A DNA stretch of 11,724 bases, from assembly GCF_900316895.1 (NCBI RefSeq), contig NZ_ONER01000050.1, positions 1 through 11,724 of the forward strand. The letters run 5' to 3'. The stretch is from an uncultured Methanobrevibacter sp. (GTDB lineage Archaea; Methanobacteriota; Methanobacteria; Methanobacteriales; Methanobacteriaceae). Shown here piece after piece: positions 5,230 to 11,655 of this stretch (position 1 is the stretch's first letter; each line of letters starts with the position of its first letter). Made by a program: the position numbers and the translations under genes. The notes under the pieces are model-generated. The model was given only the letters and a program-made list of their open reading frames with translations, was not told the origin of the DNA and ran no database searches.

Positions 5230-7095
5230 ATGAAATTTACAAAAGAAGAAAAAATTGACATTACTCTTATTGCAATTTCAGCAGTAAGTTTAATCACAAG
5301 TTTTATTCTATCCCTAGAATATGTATCCTGGATAGCAGTAATCCTTTGCGGACTGCCAATATTCAAGGAATGTGGTGAAGGACTGATAACAGAATTTGAT
5401 ATTAAAGCCGATTTGCTTGTTTCACTTGCAATTATTGCATCACTAATGATTGGCGAAGTATTTGCAGCAGGTGAAATTGCAACAATAATGGCAATTGGAG
5501 GATTTTTGGAGGAATATACCGTATCAAAAGCCCAAGGAAGAATAGAGGAACTCGTAAAAATGACACCTCAAGTAGCTACAAGAATTGAAAACGGAATTGA
5601 GGAAAAGATACCTGTTGAAAAAGTGGAGATTGGAGACATTTTAAAAGTATTGCCTGGCGAAAGCATCCCCACTGACGGGGTAATCGTTAAAGGTGAAACC
5701 TCGATTAACCAATCCACATTAACTGGAGAATCCCTTCCTGTTGACAAAAAGGAAAATGATGAAGTATTCAGTGGAACAATCAATCTTTATGGATCATTTA
5801 CAATGAAAACAACAAAAATCAGCCAAGAAAGCTCCTTTCAAAAATTAATAAAATTGGTTGAATCCTCTGAACCTGAAAACTCAAGAATCGTTAGAGCTGC
5901 AGACAAATGGGCAACAATGATTGTTGTGATAGCATTTACGTTAGCTGTACTGACATATCTGACCACATTCGAAATAACCCGATCAGTCACAATCCTAGTC
6001 GTATTCTGCCCATGTGCATTGGTTCTGGCAACACCAACAGCAATAATGGCTGCCATTGGAAATCTGACAAAATATGGGATTCTTGTAAAGGATGGAGAAT
6101 CCCTTGAAGAATTAGCAAAAGTTGACGAACTTGTATTCGATAAGACTGGAACATTGACAAACGGTACACCAGAAGTTGTAAAGATAATATCCGACAATCC
6201 AAGGGAAATGATGCATTTGCTAGTATCACTTGAATCAAAATCCGAACATCCTCTTGCAAAATCAATAGTCAAATATTGCAATAGTGAAGACGTATTAGAA
6301 GTTACGGACTTTAAGATGCACATCGGCAAAGGTGTCAGCGGAACAATAAATGGATCAAAAATAATAGCAGGAAATAAAAAACTCCTAAAATCAGAAAATA
6401 TTAATTTAAAAACAGATAATGAACCTCAAAATGGAGAAATTCAAATATTTGTTGCAAAAGACGGTGAAATACTTGGAAATGTAGAACTTGCAGACATCCT
6501 GCGTAAAAATTCAAAAAGAACAATAACCAAATTAAAAGGACTGAGAATTAAAACAACAATGCTCACTGGAGACAATGAAAAAACAGCACAACATATCGCA
6601 AAACAGGTAAAAGTCAGAAACGTCATATCCAACTGTTTGCCTGAAGACAAAACAGAATATATCAAAAGAGAACAGACACTCAAACATAGGGTTGCCATGA
6701 TCGGAGACGGCATAAATGATGCTCCTTCCCTCAAAAAGGCCAATGTTGGAATAGCAATGGGAGATATCGGAAGTGATGTCAGTGTTGAGGCCGCAGATAT
6801 CGCATTGGTCAATGACAATATTGAAGACATACCTCATCTAATCGGAATAGCCAGAAAAACAATAAGAATTATTCATATAGGAATCGGATTTGCACTGGCT
6901 CTGAATATCCTTGCAATGGCATTGGCGATTTTAGGAATCCTAAATCCAATCGAAGGAGCACTGATACATAATATTGGGTCAGTCATCGTCATCATATACT
7001 CATCAACCCTTGTCAGATACAAGCTTTCAAGAAGAGACTGCAGACAACCTAGAAAATTAGGCATGACTAAACATTTAAATAAATCAAAAGTATAA
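5230..7095 (+). CDS. P1B-type heavy-metal-transporting ATPase, without N-terminal HMA domain
   Basis: An integral membrane pump that uses ATP to export a transition metal. Numbered from the ATG at 5230 (621 residues), it shows two pairs of N-terminal membrane helices, the actuator TGES (165-168), the metal-binding CPC (C260-P-C262), the phosphorylated aspartate D304 in DKTGTLT, the HP motif (H340-P341), TGDN, and GDGINDAP (492-499). The last membrane pair contains GALIHNIGSV (H580-N581) where Cu(I) pumps have M-x2-SS and Zn/Cd pumps have D-x-G. The N-x6-YN of Cu(I) pumps is also not intact. Metal choice therefore cannot be read from the protein; the CsoR and HMA neighbours favour copper. There is no cytosolic metal-binding domain; the separate HMA protein downstream may fill that role. 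The ATG at 5230 follows GGGGTTGAT by 4 nt; a TTG at 5221 would add three residues. Confidence 0.93.
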   Translation: MKFTKEEKIDITLIAISAVSLITSFILSLEYVSWIAVILCGLPIFKECGEGLITEFDIKADLLVSLAIIASLMIGEVFAAGEIATIMAIGGFLEEYTVSKAQGRIEELVKMTPQVATRIENGIEEKIPVEKVEIGDILKVLPGESIPTDGVIVKGETSINQSTLTGESLPVDKKENDEVFSGTINLYGSFTMKTTKISQESSFQKLIKLVESSEPENSRIVRAADKWATMIVVIAFTLAVLTYLTTFEITRSVTILVVFCPCALVLATPTAIMAAIGNLTKYGILVKDGESLEELAKVDELVFDKTGTLTNGTPEVVKIISDNPREMMHLLVSLESKSEHPLAKSIVKYCNSEDVLEVTDFKMHIGKGVSGTINGSKIIAGNKKLLKSENINLKTDNEPQNGEIQIFVAKDGEILGNVELADILRKNSKRTITKLKGLRIKTTMLTGDNEKTAQHIAKQVKVRNVISNCLPEDKTEYIKREQTLKHRVAMIGDGINDAPSLKKANVGIAMGDIGSDVSVEAADIALVNDNIEDIPHLIGIARKTIRIIHIGIGFALALNILAMALAILGILNPIEGALIHNIGSVIVIIYSSTLVRYKLSRRDCRQPRKLGMTKHLNKSKV

Positions 7096-7125
7096 TATTA
7101 ACTATCGATAACAAGGTGATTTATC

Positions 7126-7329
7126 ATGGCTGAAAAAGAAATTAAAGTAGTGGGCATGCACTGCCCATCATGCGTAAATGCTGTAGAATTATGTTTAAAA
7201 GATGTTGACGGAATTGAAGACGCAAAAGCAGACTTGGATTCTGGAATTACAACAATTACAATGTCTGACGACGTTAGCGATGCAGACATCAACGAAGCCG
7301 TTGAAGAAGCAGGCTTTAAAGTAGAATAA
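7126..7329 (+). CDS. Small HMA-domain metallochaperone (CopZ-like)
   Basis: A 67-residue single heavy-metal-associated domain with the metal-binding loop GMHCPSC (M11, C13, C16) and the usual beta-alpha-beta-beta-alpha-beta length. Proteins of this kind bind Cu(I) between the two cysteines in the cytosol and pass it to the export ATPase or to the CsoR sensor. The chain is acidic. It starts 30 bp after the ATPase stop with a perfect GGTGAT 5 nt before the ATG and no clear promoter of its own, so it is probably co-transcribed with the ATPase, which lacks its own HMA domain. A strong hairpin terminator overlaps its stop. Confidence 0.9.
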   Translation: MAEKEIKVVGMHCPSCVNAVELCLKDVDGIEDAKADLDSGITTITMSDDVSDADINEAVEEAGFKVE

Positions 7330-7353
7330 CCATTCTACTTAAATTCTTTTTTT
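7319..7353. terminator. Hairpin terminator shared by the metal cassette and the convergent hydrolase
   Basis: A perfect 9-bp stem, AAGTAGAAT (7319-7327) with ATTCTACTT (7332-7340), closes a 4-nt AACC loop and contains the stop codons of both convergent genes. On the plus strand a T7 run (7347-7353) follows, so it should end the ATPase/chaperone message efficiently. On the minus strand no comparable T-run follows. Confidence 0.75.
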
Positions 7354-8102
7354 AATATATTTAATATTTTTTCATTGTTTTCACCAATCAAAAGATTGTG
7401 TCTTACATCATCAAAGACTATCAATTTAGAATTTCTAATTTTGCCCTGAAGATCTTTTTGTGATTTAAATGAGGTTATTTCGTCGTATTTTCCTGCAAGA
7501 ATCAAAGTTGAAACATCAATATTGGACAATTCATCTCCAATGTCAAAATTCAAGCAGGCATCGATAGCCTGAATATATGCTGAAACATTGGCAGATTTTG
7601 AAGCTATCTCCCTTAACATTTCAATTTCCTTTTTATTATTTTCAATAAAATCAGGACAGACAACCATAGGCAAAATCAAATCATAAAATTCATTGAAACT
7701 AATTTTTAAAGCATCTTTAAACTGATTGAAAATAATTTCAGAATGCTCATCCACCCCGTAAAAGCATGCCATCAAAACCAACGAGGATACAAGATCAGGA
7801 TATCTGACCGTAAACTCAAGTGCAACGGCACCACCCATGGAAAAACCTATCAGATTGATTTTATCAATGTTTAAGTCAATTAAAAGGTCATGCAAGTCTT
7901 CAACATATGTTCCAATGGATATCTCATCACCACCCAACTCCGTTTGACCATGCCCTCTCAAATCAGCCCTCACTACCTGATAATCATGCCTGAGATTGCT
8001 TGCTAAAAATTCCCAATATGCCAAATTGTCCGAAAGCCCATGTACAAAAACAACAGTTTCCCCACTGCCTTCAACAGTGTAATGTAAATCAACATTATTC
8101 AA
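7335..8102 (-). CDS. Alpha/beta-fold hydrolase
   Basis: A 255-residue cytoplasmic alpha/beta hydrolase. The oxyanion-hole HG is at 21-22 (VFVHGLS), and the nucleophile elbow GFSMGG carries S88. The acid is D207 (AGKYDEIT) and the base H235 (DVRHNLL), so the catalytic triad is complete. The segment RADLRGHGQTE is typical of the esterase, C-C hydrolase and haloperoxidase-like branch. The substrate cannot be told from sequence. The start is TTG at 8102, supported by GGTGA 7 nt upstream; the first residues run straight into the first beta-strand, as expected. The gene is divergent from the exported-protein gene, sharing a 61-bp region with a TTATAAAAG-like TATA, and convergent with the HMA gene. 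It probably forms its own transcription unit. Confidence 0.88.
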   Translation of the reverse strand: MNNVDLHYTVEGSGETVVFVHGLSDNLAYWEFLASNLRHDYQVVRADLRGHGQTELGGDEISIGTYVEDLHDLLIDLNIDKINLIGFSMGGAVALEFTVRYPDLVSSLVLMACFYGVDEHSEIIFNQFKDALKISFNEFYDLILPMVVCPDFIENNKKEIEMLREIASKSANVSAYIQAIDACLNFDIGDELSNIDVSTLILAGKYDEITSFKSQKDLQGKIRNSKLIVFDDVRHNLLIGENNEKILNILKKEFK

Positions 8103-8149
8103 AATATCGTCACCACTTACTTTAATTAAACATTAAACGATTAAGTAAA

Positions 8150-8158
8150 ACTTTTATA
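8150..8158. promoter_or_regulatory. TATA-like element between the divergent hydrolase and exported-protein genes
   Basis: AAAAC followed by TTTTATAA (8151-8158) on the plus strand, and TTATAAAA on the minus strand. For the hydrolase, start would fall near 8126, in front of its ribosome binding site. For the rightward gene, start would fall near 8180, which would make a leaderless message beginning at the in-frame ATG at 8182. Confidence 0.45.
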
Positions 8159-8163
8159 ATTTT

Positions 8164-8664
8164 ATGAATATAAATATTAATATGAATTTTAGAAGAAGTT
8201 TAATTTTGATTGCATTTTTAGCTGCAGTAACATTATTTGTTGTAAACGCAGGATTTGGAAGTAACTACACCTCTTTAGAACAACATGATTTCGATTCATA
8301 CTTCAAGATGGATGTTCCAAAGGGAATCTCATTTGAAAAAACAAATGGAACCGCCGGCAAAGACATCAACGTTACAGTAAACTACAAGAATTATACAGAA
8401 AAAATCAACATCATATACGCGCAATCAGCTGGAGCAAAGGATAATCTGTTGAAATATTATGAAGACCTTGCCAAAAACGATGCAAACGTAACATTAAAGT
8501 CCTACAACAACACTACAATTCTTCATTTCAAAGGAGACAACCTAATTGGAGAAGAAAATTACCATGATATGGCAATCTCTGGGGACAATACAAAATACAT
8601 ATTGATGCAGTGCGATAATGAAACCTTAATGAATTCGATGGCAAGCTCCATTAAATTCAATTAA
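8164..8664 (+). CDS. Exported or membrane-anchored hypothetical protein rich in N-glycosylation sites
   Basis: A protein of 166 residues, or 160 if it starts at the in-frame ATG at 8182. An arginine pair is followed by one hydrophobic segment (about 12-29), a signal peptide or membrane anchor, then a polar domain of about 135 residues outside the cell. That domain contains eight N-x-S/T sequons (N34, N61, N69, N76, N108, N115, N116, N152), suggesting archaeal N-glycosylation. The segment FKMDVPKGISFEK loosely recalls PsbP-like domains common in exported proteins of these methanogens, but I cannot confirm this. There is a single cysteine (C150). Neither start has a ribosome binding site; the TATA at 8151-8158 favours a leaderless start at 8182. 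T-rich sequence after the stop (8665-8679) looks like its terminator. The function is unknown. Confidence 0.75.
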   Translation: MNININMNFRRSLILIAFLAAVTLFVVNAGFGSNYTSLEQHDFDSYFKMDVPKGISFEKTNGTAGKDINVTVNYKNYTEKINIIYAQSAGAKDNLLKYYEDLAKNDANVTLKSYNNTTILHFKGDNLIGEENYHDMAISGDNTKYILMQCDNETLMNSMASSIKFN

Positions 8665-8679
8665 CTTTTTCTTTTTTTC
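8665..8679 (+). terminator. T-tract terminator after the exported-protein gene
   Basis: CTTTTTCTTTTTTTCC directly follows the stop codon, a poly-U type terminator without a hairpin. Confidence 0.45.
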
Positions 8680-8706
8680 CAATCACCATCTAAATTAAAA
8701 ATATCA

Positions 8707-8716
8707 AATTATATAT
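8707..8716 (+). promoter_or_regulatory. Putative TATA box of the gap gene
   Basis: TTATATATAA lies about 60 bp before the gap ATG, giving a start near 8737 and a leader of about 40 nt. A second AT-rich candidate near 8741 cannot be excluded. Confidence 0.35.
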
Positions 8717-8776
8717 AATTTAAAAAACAGATTTTAATCCATATAATATTAAATTATTATAAAAAAAGGGATTAAA

Positions 8777-9793
8777 ATGAAAACTGTTGCAATTAATGGT
8801 TATGGAACCATCGGTAAAAGAGTGGCCGATGCTGTTGCCGCTCAAGATGATATGAAAGTGATTGGTGTAAGTAAAACTAGACCAAACTACGAAGCAAGAA
8901 CCGCTGTTGAAGAAAAAGGATATCCTTTATACATTGGAATTCCAGAAAGAGAACAATTATTTAAAGATGCTGGAATTGAAATAGCCGGTACTGTTGAAGA
9001 CATGATTCAGGAAGCTGATGTTGTTGTTGATTGTACTCCTGGAAGTATCGGTCCGCAAAACCTTGAAATGTATAAGAAAGCTGGCGTAAAAGCCATTTAT
9101 CAAGGTGGAGAAGACCATGATTTAACCGGTCTTTCATTCAATTCTTTCGGTAATTATGATGACTCATACGGTGCAGACTACACAAGAGTAGTTTCATGTA
9201 ACACTACCGGTTTGACCCGTACACTATCAACAATCGACCCGATAGCAGACATTAAAAAGGTAAGGGCAGTAATGGTGAGAAGAGGATCAGACCCATCTGA
9301 AATCAAAAAGGGACCAATCAACGCAATTGTTCCAAATCCTCCAAAGGTACCATCCCACCACGGACCTGACGTGAAAACTGTTATGAAAGGCATTGACGTT
9401 ACAACCATGGCATTGCTCGTGCCAACAACCCTAATGCACCAACACAACATCATGGTTGAAATCAACAACGATGTCGAAACCGAAGAAATCGTTGCTGCAT
9501 TAGAAAAACGTTCAAGAGTGATTGTTGTATCTGCCGAAGAAGGTTTAGGTTCAACAGCTGAGCTAATGGAATATGCAAAAGAACTTGGAAGAAACAGAAA
9601 TGACCTATACGAAATTCCAGTTTGGAGAGAATCCATTAATGTTGTGGACAATGAACTGTTCTACATGCAAGCTGTACATCAGGAATCTGACGTAATACCT
9701 GAAAACATTGATGCAATTCGTGCACTTTTAGAAATGGAAAGTGACAACGAAAAATCAATCGCAAAAACCAACAAAGCTATGGGAATATTCTAA
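8777..9793 (+). CDS. gap: Glyceraldehyde-3-phosphate dehydrogenase, archaeal type (phosphorylating)
   Basis: Converts glyceraldehyde 3-phosphate to 1,3-bisphosphoglycerate with NAD(P); in autotrophic methanogens it mainly works in the gluconeogenic direction. The 338-residue length and sequence fit the archaeal GAPDH family, which is distant from bacterial GapA. The Rossmann nucleotide-binding turn is GYGTIGKRV (8-16). The catalytic cysteine is C141 in SCNTTGLTR, and the active-site histidine is probably H221 in LMHQHN. The segments VRRGSDPSEIKKGP and PNPPKVPSHHGPDV are characteristic. The ATG is preceded by AAAAGGGATTAAA, a weak ribosome binding site. The next gene begins 36 bp downstream, with T-runs between them. 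Confidence 0.97.
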   Translation: MKTVAINGYGTIGKRVADAVAAQDDMKVIGVSKTRPNYEARTAVEEKGYPLYIGIPEREQLFKDAGIEIAGTVEDMIQEADVVVDCTPGSIGPQNLEMYKKAGVKAIYQGGEDHDLTGLSFNSFGNYDDSYGADYTRVVSCNTTGLTRTLSTIDPIADIKKVRAVMVRRGSDPSEIKKGPINAIVPNPPKVPSHHGPDVKTVMKGIDVTTMALLVPTTLMHQHNIMVEINNDVETEEIVAALEKRSRVIVVSAEEGLGSTAELMEYAKELGRNRNDLYEIPVWRESINVVDNELFYMQAVHQESDVIPENIDAIRALLEMESDNEKSIAKTNKAMGIF

Positions 9794-9829
9794 ATTCCCC
9801 CTTTTTACTATTTTTTTAACTGATTTAAC

Positions 9830-10666
9830 ATGAAACATAATGTACTTTTTGGACCTGCAGGAAGTCCTGTTGATTATAAGGGAGCAGCATACAAGGCACC
9901 CAAATACATTCAAGATGAAGGCCTGAACTCCTATGAATACCAATCCCCCTATGGAGTGAGAATTGGTGAAAAGGCAGCAACCACATTAAAAGAAGAATCT
10001 GAAAAGCATGACATTCTAATTTCAATGCATGCCCCATATTACATTAACCTATGTGCAAAGGAAGAATCAAAACTCGATAAAAGCATTGGACACCTGATTG
10101 CTGCGGCCCGTGCCGGCGAATGGATGGGAGCATACCGTTTGGTATTCCACCCAGGAGCATATCTGAACAGAAAGCCTGAAAAAGCTATGGAAATATCAAA
10201 AAATACTGTCAACAGATTATTTGAAGAGCTTGAAGCGGAAGGCATTGAAGAGTTCACCTTTGCGCCAGAAACTACAGGAAAACGCACACAGCTCGGAAAC
10301 GTTTCAGAAGTTGTTGAGTTATGCGCCACTTTTGACCACTTTGAACCAACAATTGACTTTGCGCATGTCCATGCAAGAGGCCGTGGATTTTTGAATGAAA
10401 AAGAGGATTATAACTGTATATTTTCAATTATTGAAGATAATCTGGATATAGATATCCTGCATTGCCACTTCACCACCATAGAATATGGAAACGGGGGAGA
10501 GGTAAAGCATCACACATTGGATGAAAGTGATGAATACGGTCCTAACATAAGGGACCTGCTTTCAAACCTGATTGATAATGGCTGGAAAGCAAACATCATT
10601 TGCGAAACACCAAAAAGAGATTTGGATGCGTTAAAAATGAAAGAAATCTATGAAGAAATGATTTAA
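9830..10666 (+). CDS. Endonuclease IV-family (AP endonuclease 2 superfamily) TIM-barrel protein
   Basis: A 278-residue protein of the xylose isomerase-like/endonuclease IV fold; true members cut DNA 5' of abasic sites in base-excision repair using three zinc ions. Likely metal ligands by comparison with E. coli Nfo are H67 (SMHAPYYINL), H107 (FHPGAY), E147 (APETTGKR), D176 and H179 (IDFAHVHARG), H213 (HCHF), H227 (VKHH) and E259 (ICETPK). The E. coli Asp of DRHH appears to be replaced by V225, which would remove one zinc ligand. The ATG follows ACTGATTTAAC, a weak ribosome binding site, 36 bp after gap, so read-through from gap is possible. Its stop overlaps that of the convergent zinc-ribbon gene. 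The fold is certain; AP-endonuclease activity is likely but unproven given the altered ligand. Confidence 0.85.
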   Translation: MKHNVLFGPAGSPVDYKGAAYKAPKYIQDEGLNSYEYQSPYGVRIGEKAATTLKEESEKHDILISMHAPYYINLCAKEESKLDKSIGHLIAAARAGEWMGAYRLVFHPGAYLNRKPEKAMEISKNTVNRLFEELEAEGIEEFTFAPETTGKRTQLGNVSEVVELCATFDHFEPTIDFAHVHARGRGFLNEKEDYNCIFSIIEDNLDIDILHCHFTTIEYGNGGEVKHHTLDESDEYGPNIRDLLSNLIDNGWKANIICETPKRDLDALKMKEIYEEMI

Positions 10667-11166
10667 TAGTCTTTAACAGAGCCTATTAGATCATCCATAT
10701 CCTTAAATAATGCATTTATGTCATCATCGTCATCCTTATTGGAGCTTAATTGAATTACCAGTTCATTTATCAGCTCTTCCATCTTGTCAACGAAAGTATT
10801 CAATACTCTTATTTTATCTTCAAGTTGCCTATTGACGATCTCACTGCTGTCCAATTCCATCATCTTTTGAGTTATCTTCAATTGGTTGGCAAATAATTGA
10901 TTGGATCTTTTAATTGCAGCAGTGAATTTGGAATATGACATGTGTGAAGGGTCAAACAGTTTTTCAACCAATTCACTGGCTCTGGCCTGCTTTGAATTAT
11001 ACTCCTTTTCTATTTGCTTAACTTTTGATTCGTATCTTGATGGAGTTTTAACTGTTTGAGTGGAATCATGATAGACTTCCTTACCGCATTGTGAGCAGAA
11101 ATGCTGATTGGGAACTAACTTGGCTCCACAGTAAATGCAAAAATGATTATGATTATCTTCTACCAT
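10663..11166 (-). CDS. Zinc-ribbon and coiled-coil protein of unknown function
   Basis: 167 residues. The N-terminus forms a zinc ribbon with two CxxC knuckles, FCIYCG (C10, C13) and FCSQCG (C24, C27), as in many archaeal and bacterial 'zinc-ribbon domain' proteins. A short linker leads into a long charged helical region (about 45-145) with heptad-like leucine/isoleucine spacing, and an acidic DDDDD stretch near the C-terminus (143-147). There is no signal peptide or membrane helix, so it is cytoplasmic and probably an adaptor or oligomer. The ATG at 11166 has no ribosome binding site; a TATA-like CTTATACTT around 11198-11206 would make it near-leaderless. It lies 42 bp after the winged-helix gene in the same direction and may be co-transcribed. 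Its stop codon overlaps that of the convergent endonuclease gene by 4 bp. The function is not recognised. Confidence 0.75.
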   Translation of the reverse strand: MVEDNHNHFCIYCGAKLVPNQHFCSQCGKEVYHDSTQTVKTPSRYESKVKQIEKEYNSKQARASELVEKLFDPSHMSYSKFTAAIKRSNQLFANQLKITQKMMELDSSEIVNRQLEDKIRVLNTFVDKMEELINELVIQLSSNKDDDDDINALFKDMDDLIGSVKDY

Positions 11167-11191
11167 AAGTAGATATTTGACTAAACTAATT

Positions 11192-11198
11192 AAAAAAA
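11192..11198 (-). terminator. T7 run after the winged-helix gene
   Basis: On the minus strand a run of seven T lies 10 nt after the regulator's stop codon and before the zinc-ribbon gene. It may end or weaken the upstream message, so co-transcription of the two genes is not assured. Confidence 0.35.
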
Positions 11199-11208
11199 GT
11201 ATAAGATA

Positions 11209-11469
11209 TCATTCCAAATTATCGGCAATTTCATTGCCCAAATCAGTCAGCTGATATATTCTGTTTCTGCGCTCCTGTTCATTAATGCATTCAGCAACGC
11301 CACATTCCTTTAATTCTTTCAAAACTTTGGAAATATGGCTCAATCGAATATCAGAGTTATTAGCTATTTGAGTTGGGGTTTTATTCCCCTCCTGCATAGC
11401 TTTTATCGCCTTTACCCTATATGATGAAATATTGATATAGGCAAATGTTTTCAGAGTATTATCATCCAT
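11209..11469 (-). CDS. Small winged helix-turn-helix transcriptional regulator
   Basis: 86 residues from the ATG at 11469, made almost entirely of one winged-helix domain of the ArsR/MarR-like kind. It has helices (YRVKAIKAMQEG), the helix-turn-helix TPTQIANNSDIRLSHISKVLKELKE with recognition helix LSHISKVLKEL, then the wing and last strand (NRIYQLT). No metal-binding cysteine cluster is present, so the signal it senses is unknown. I choose 11469 because GGATGAT lies 4 nt before it; in-frame ATGs at 11478 and 11526 lack such a site. The promoter carries an inverted repeat over the TATA box and a 24-bp tandem repeat further upstream, which suggests autoregulation. The zinc-ribbon gene follows in the same direction. 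Confidence 0.85.
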   Translation of the reverse strand: MDDNTLKTFAYINISSYRVKAIKAMQEGNKTPTQIANNSDIRLSHISKVLKELKECGVAECINEQERRNRIYQLTDLGNEIADNLE

Positions 11470-11493
11470 AAATATCATCCAGTCTATATTTAA

Positions 11494-11519
11494 TAACTTC
11501 AAAATGATATTTAAAGTTA
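11494..11519 (-). promoter_or_regulatory. Promoter of the winged-helix gene with an overlapping inverted repeat
   Basis: On the minus strand TTTAAATA (11508-11515) matches the archaeal TATA consensus exactly. It places the start near 11486, a leader of about 16 nt holding the ribosome binding site. The repeat TAACTT (11494-11499) / AAGTTA (11514-11519) encloses it. Bound protein would cover the TATA box, fitting a repressor operator. Confidence 0.55.
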
Positions 11520-11550
11520 TATACACTCCAATAATAAGATAAAGGCAAAA

Positions 11551-11610
11551 TAACTATCTGAATAATATAAGATATAACTATCTGAATAATATAAGATATA
11601 ACTATCTGAA
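11551..11610. repeat. 24-bp direct tandem repeat, two and a half copies
   Basis: Units 11551-11574 and 11575-11598 are identical, and 11599-11610 repeats the first 12 bp. Each unit begins TAACTATCTG and ends ATAAGATA, and each contains the inverted arms TATCT and AGATA 10 bp apart. The array lies about 36 bp upstream of the winged-helix gene's TATA box, in the gap before the next leftward gene. It is non-coding. It may be an array of regulator sites or a simple duplication; the exact identity suggests it is recent. Apart from this array and the promoter, the 11527-11655 gap shows no gene. Confidence 0.8.
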
Positions 11611-11646
11611 CAACAATAGCTCAAGTATGCTAAAGAGATATAGACT

Positions 11647-11654
11647 AAAAAAAA
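11647..11654 (-). terminator. T8 run terminating the leftward gene at the right edge
   Basis: On the minus strand eight T residues follow one base after the stop codon of the partial gene at the edge, as expected for a poly-U terminator. Confidence 0.45.
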
Positions 11655-11655
11655 T

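Noticed and set aside
5838..6329. Minus-strand open frame of 163 codons inside the ATPase gene
   Set aside because: It lies fully within a well-conserved P1B ATPase region (CPC and DKTGT motifs) and has no recognisable domain.
4400..8700. Mobile element carrying the metal cassette
   Set aside because: No transposase, integrase, tRNA attachment site or terminal inverted repeats were found at either side.
9178..9651. Minus-strand open frame of 157 codons inside gap
   Set aside because: It is a shadow of the conserved GAPDH gene, without a ribosome binding site or domain.
11551..11610. CRISPR-like repeats
   Set aside because: The 24-bp units are directly adjacent with no spacers, and no cas gene is near, so this is a simple tandem repeat.
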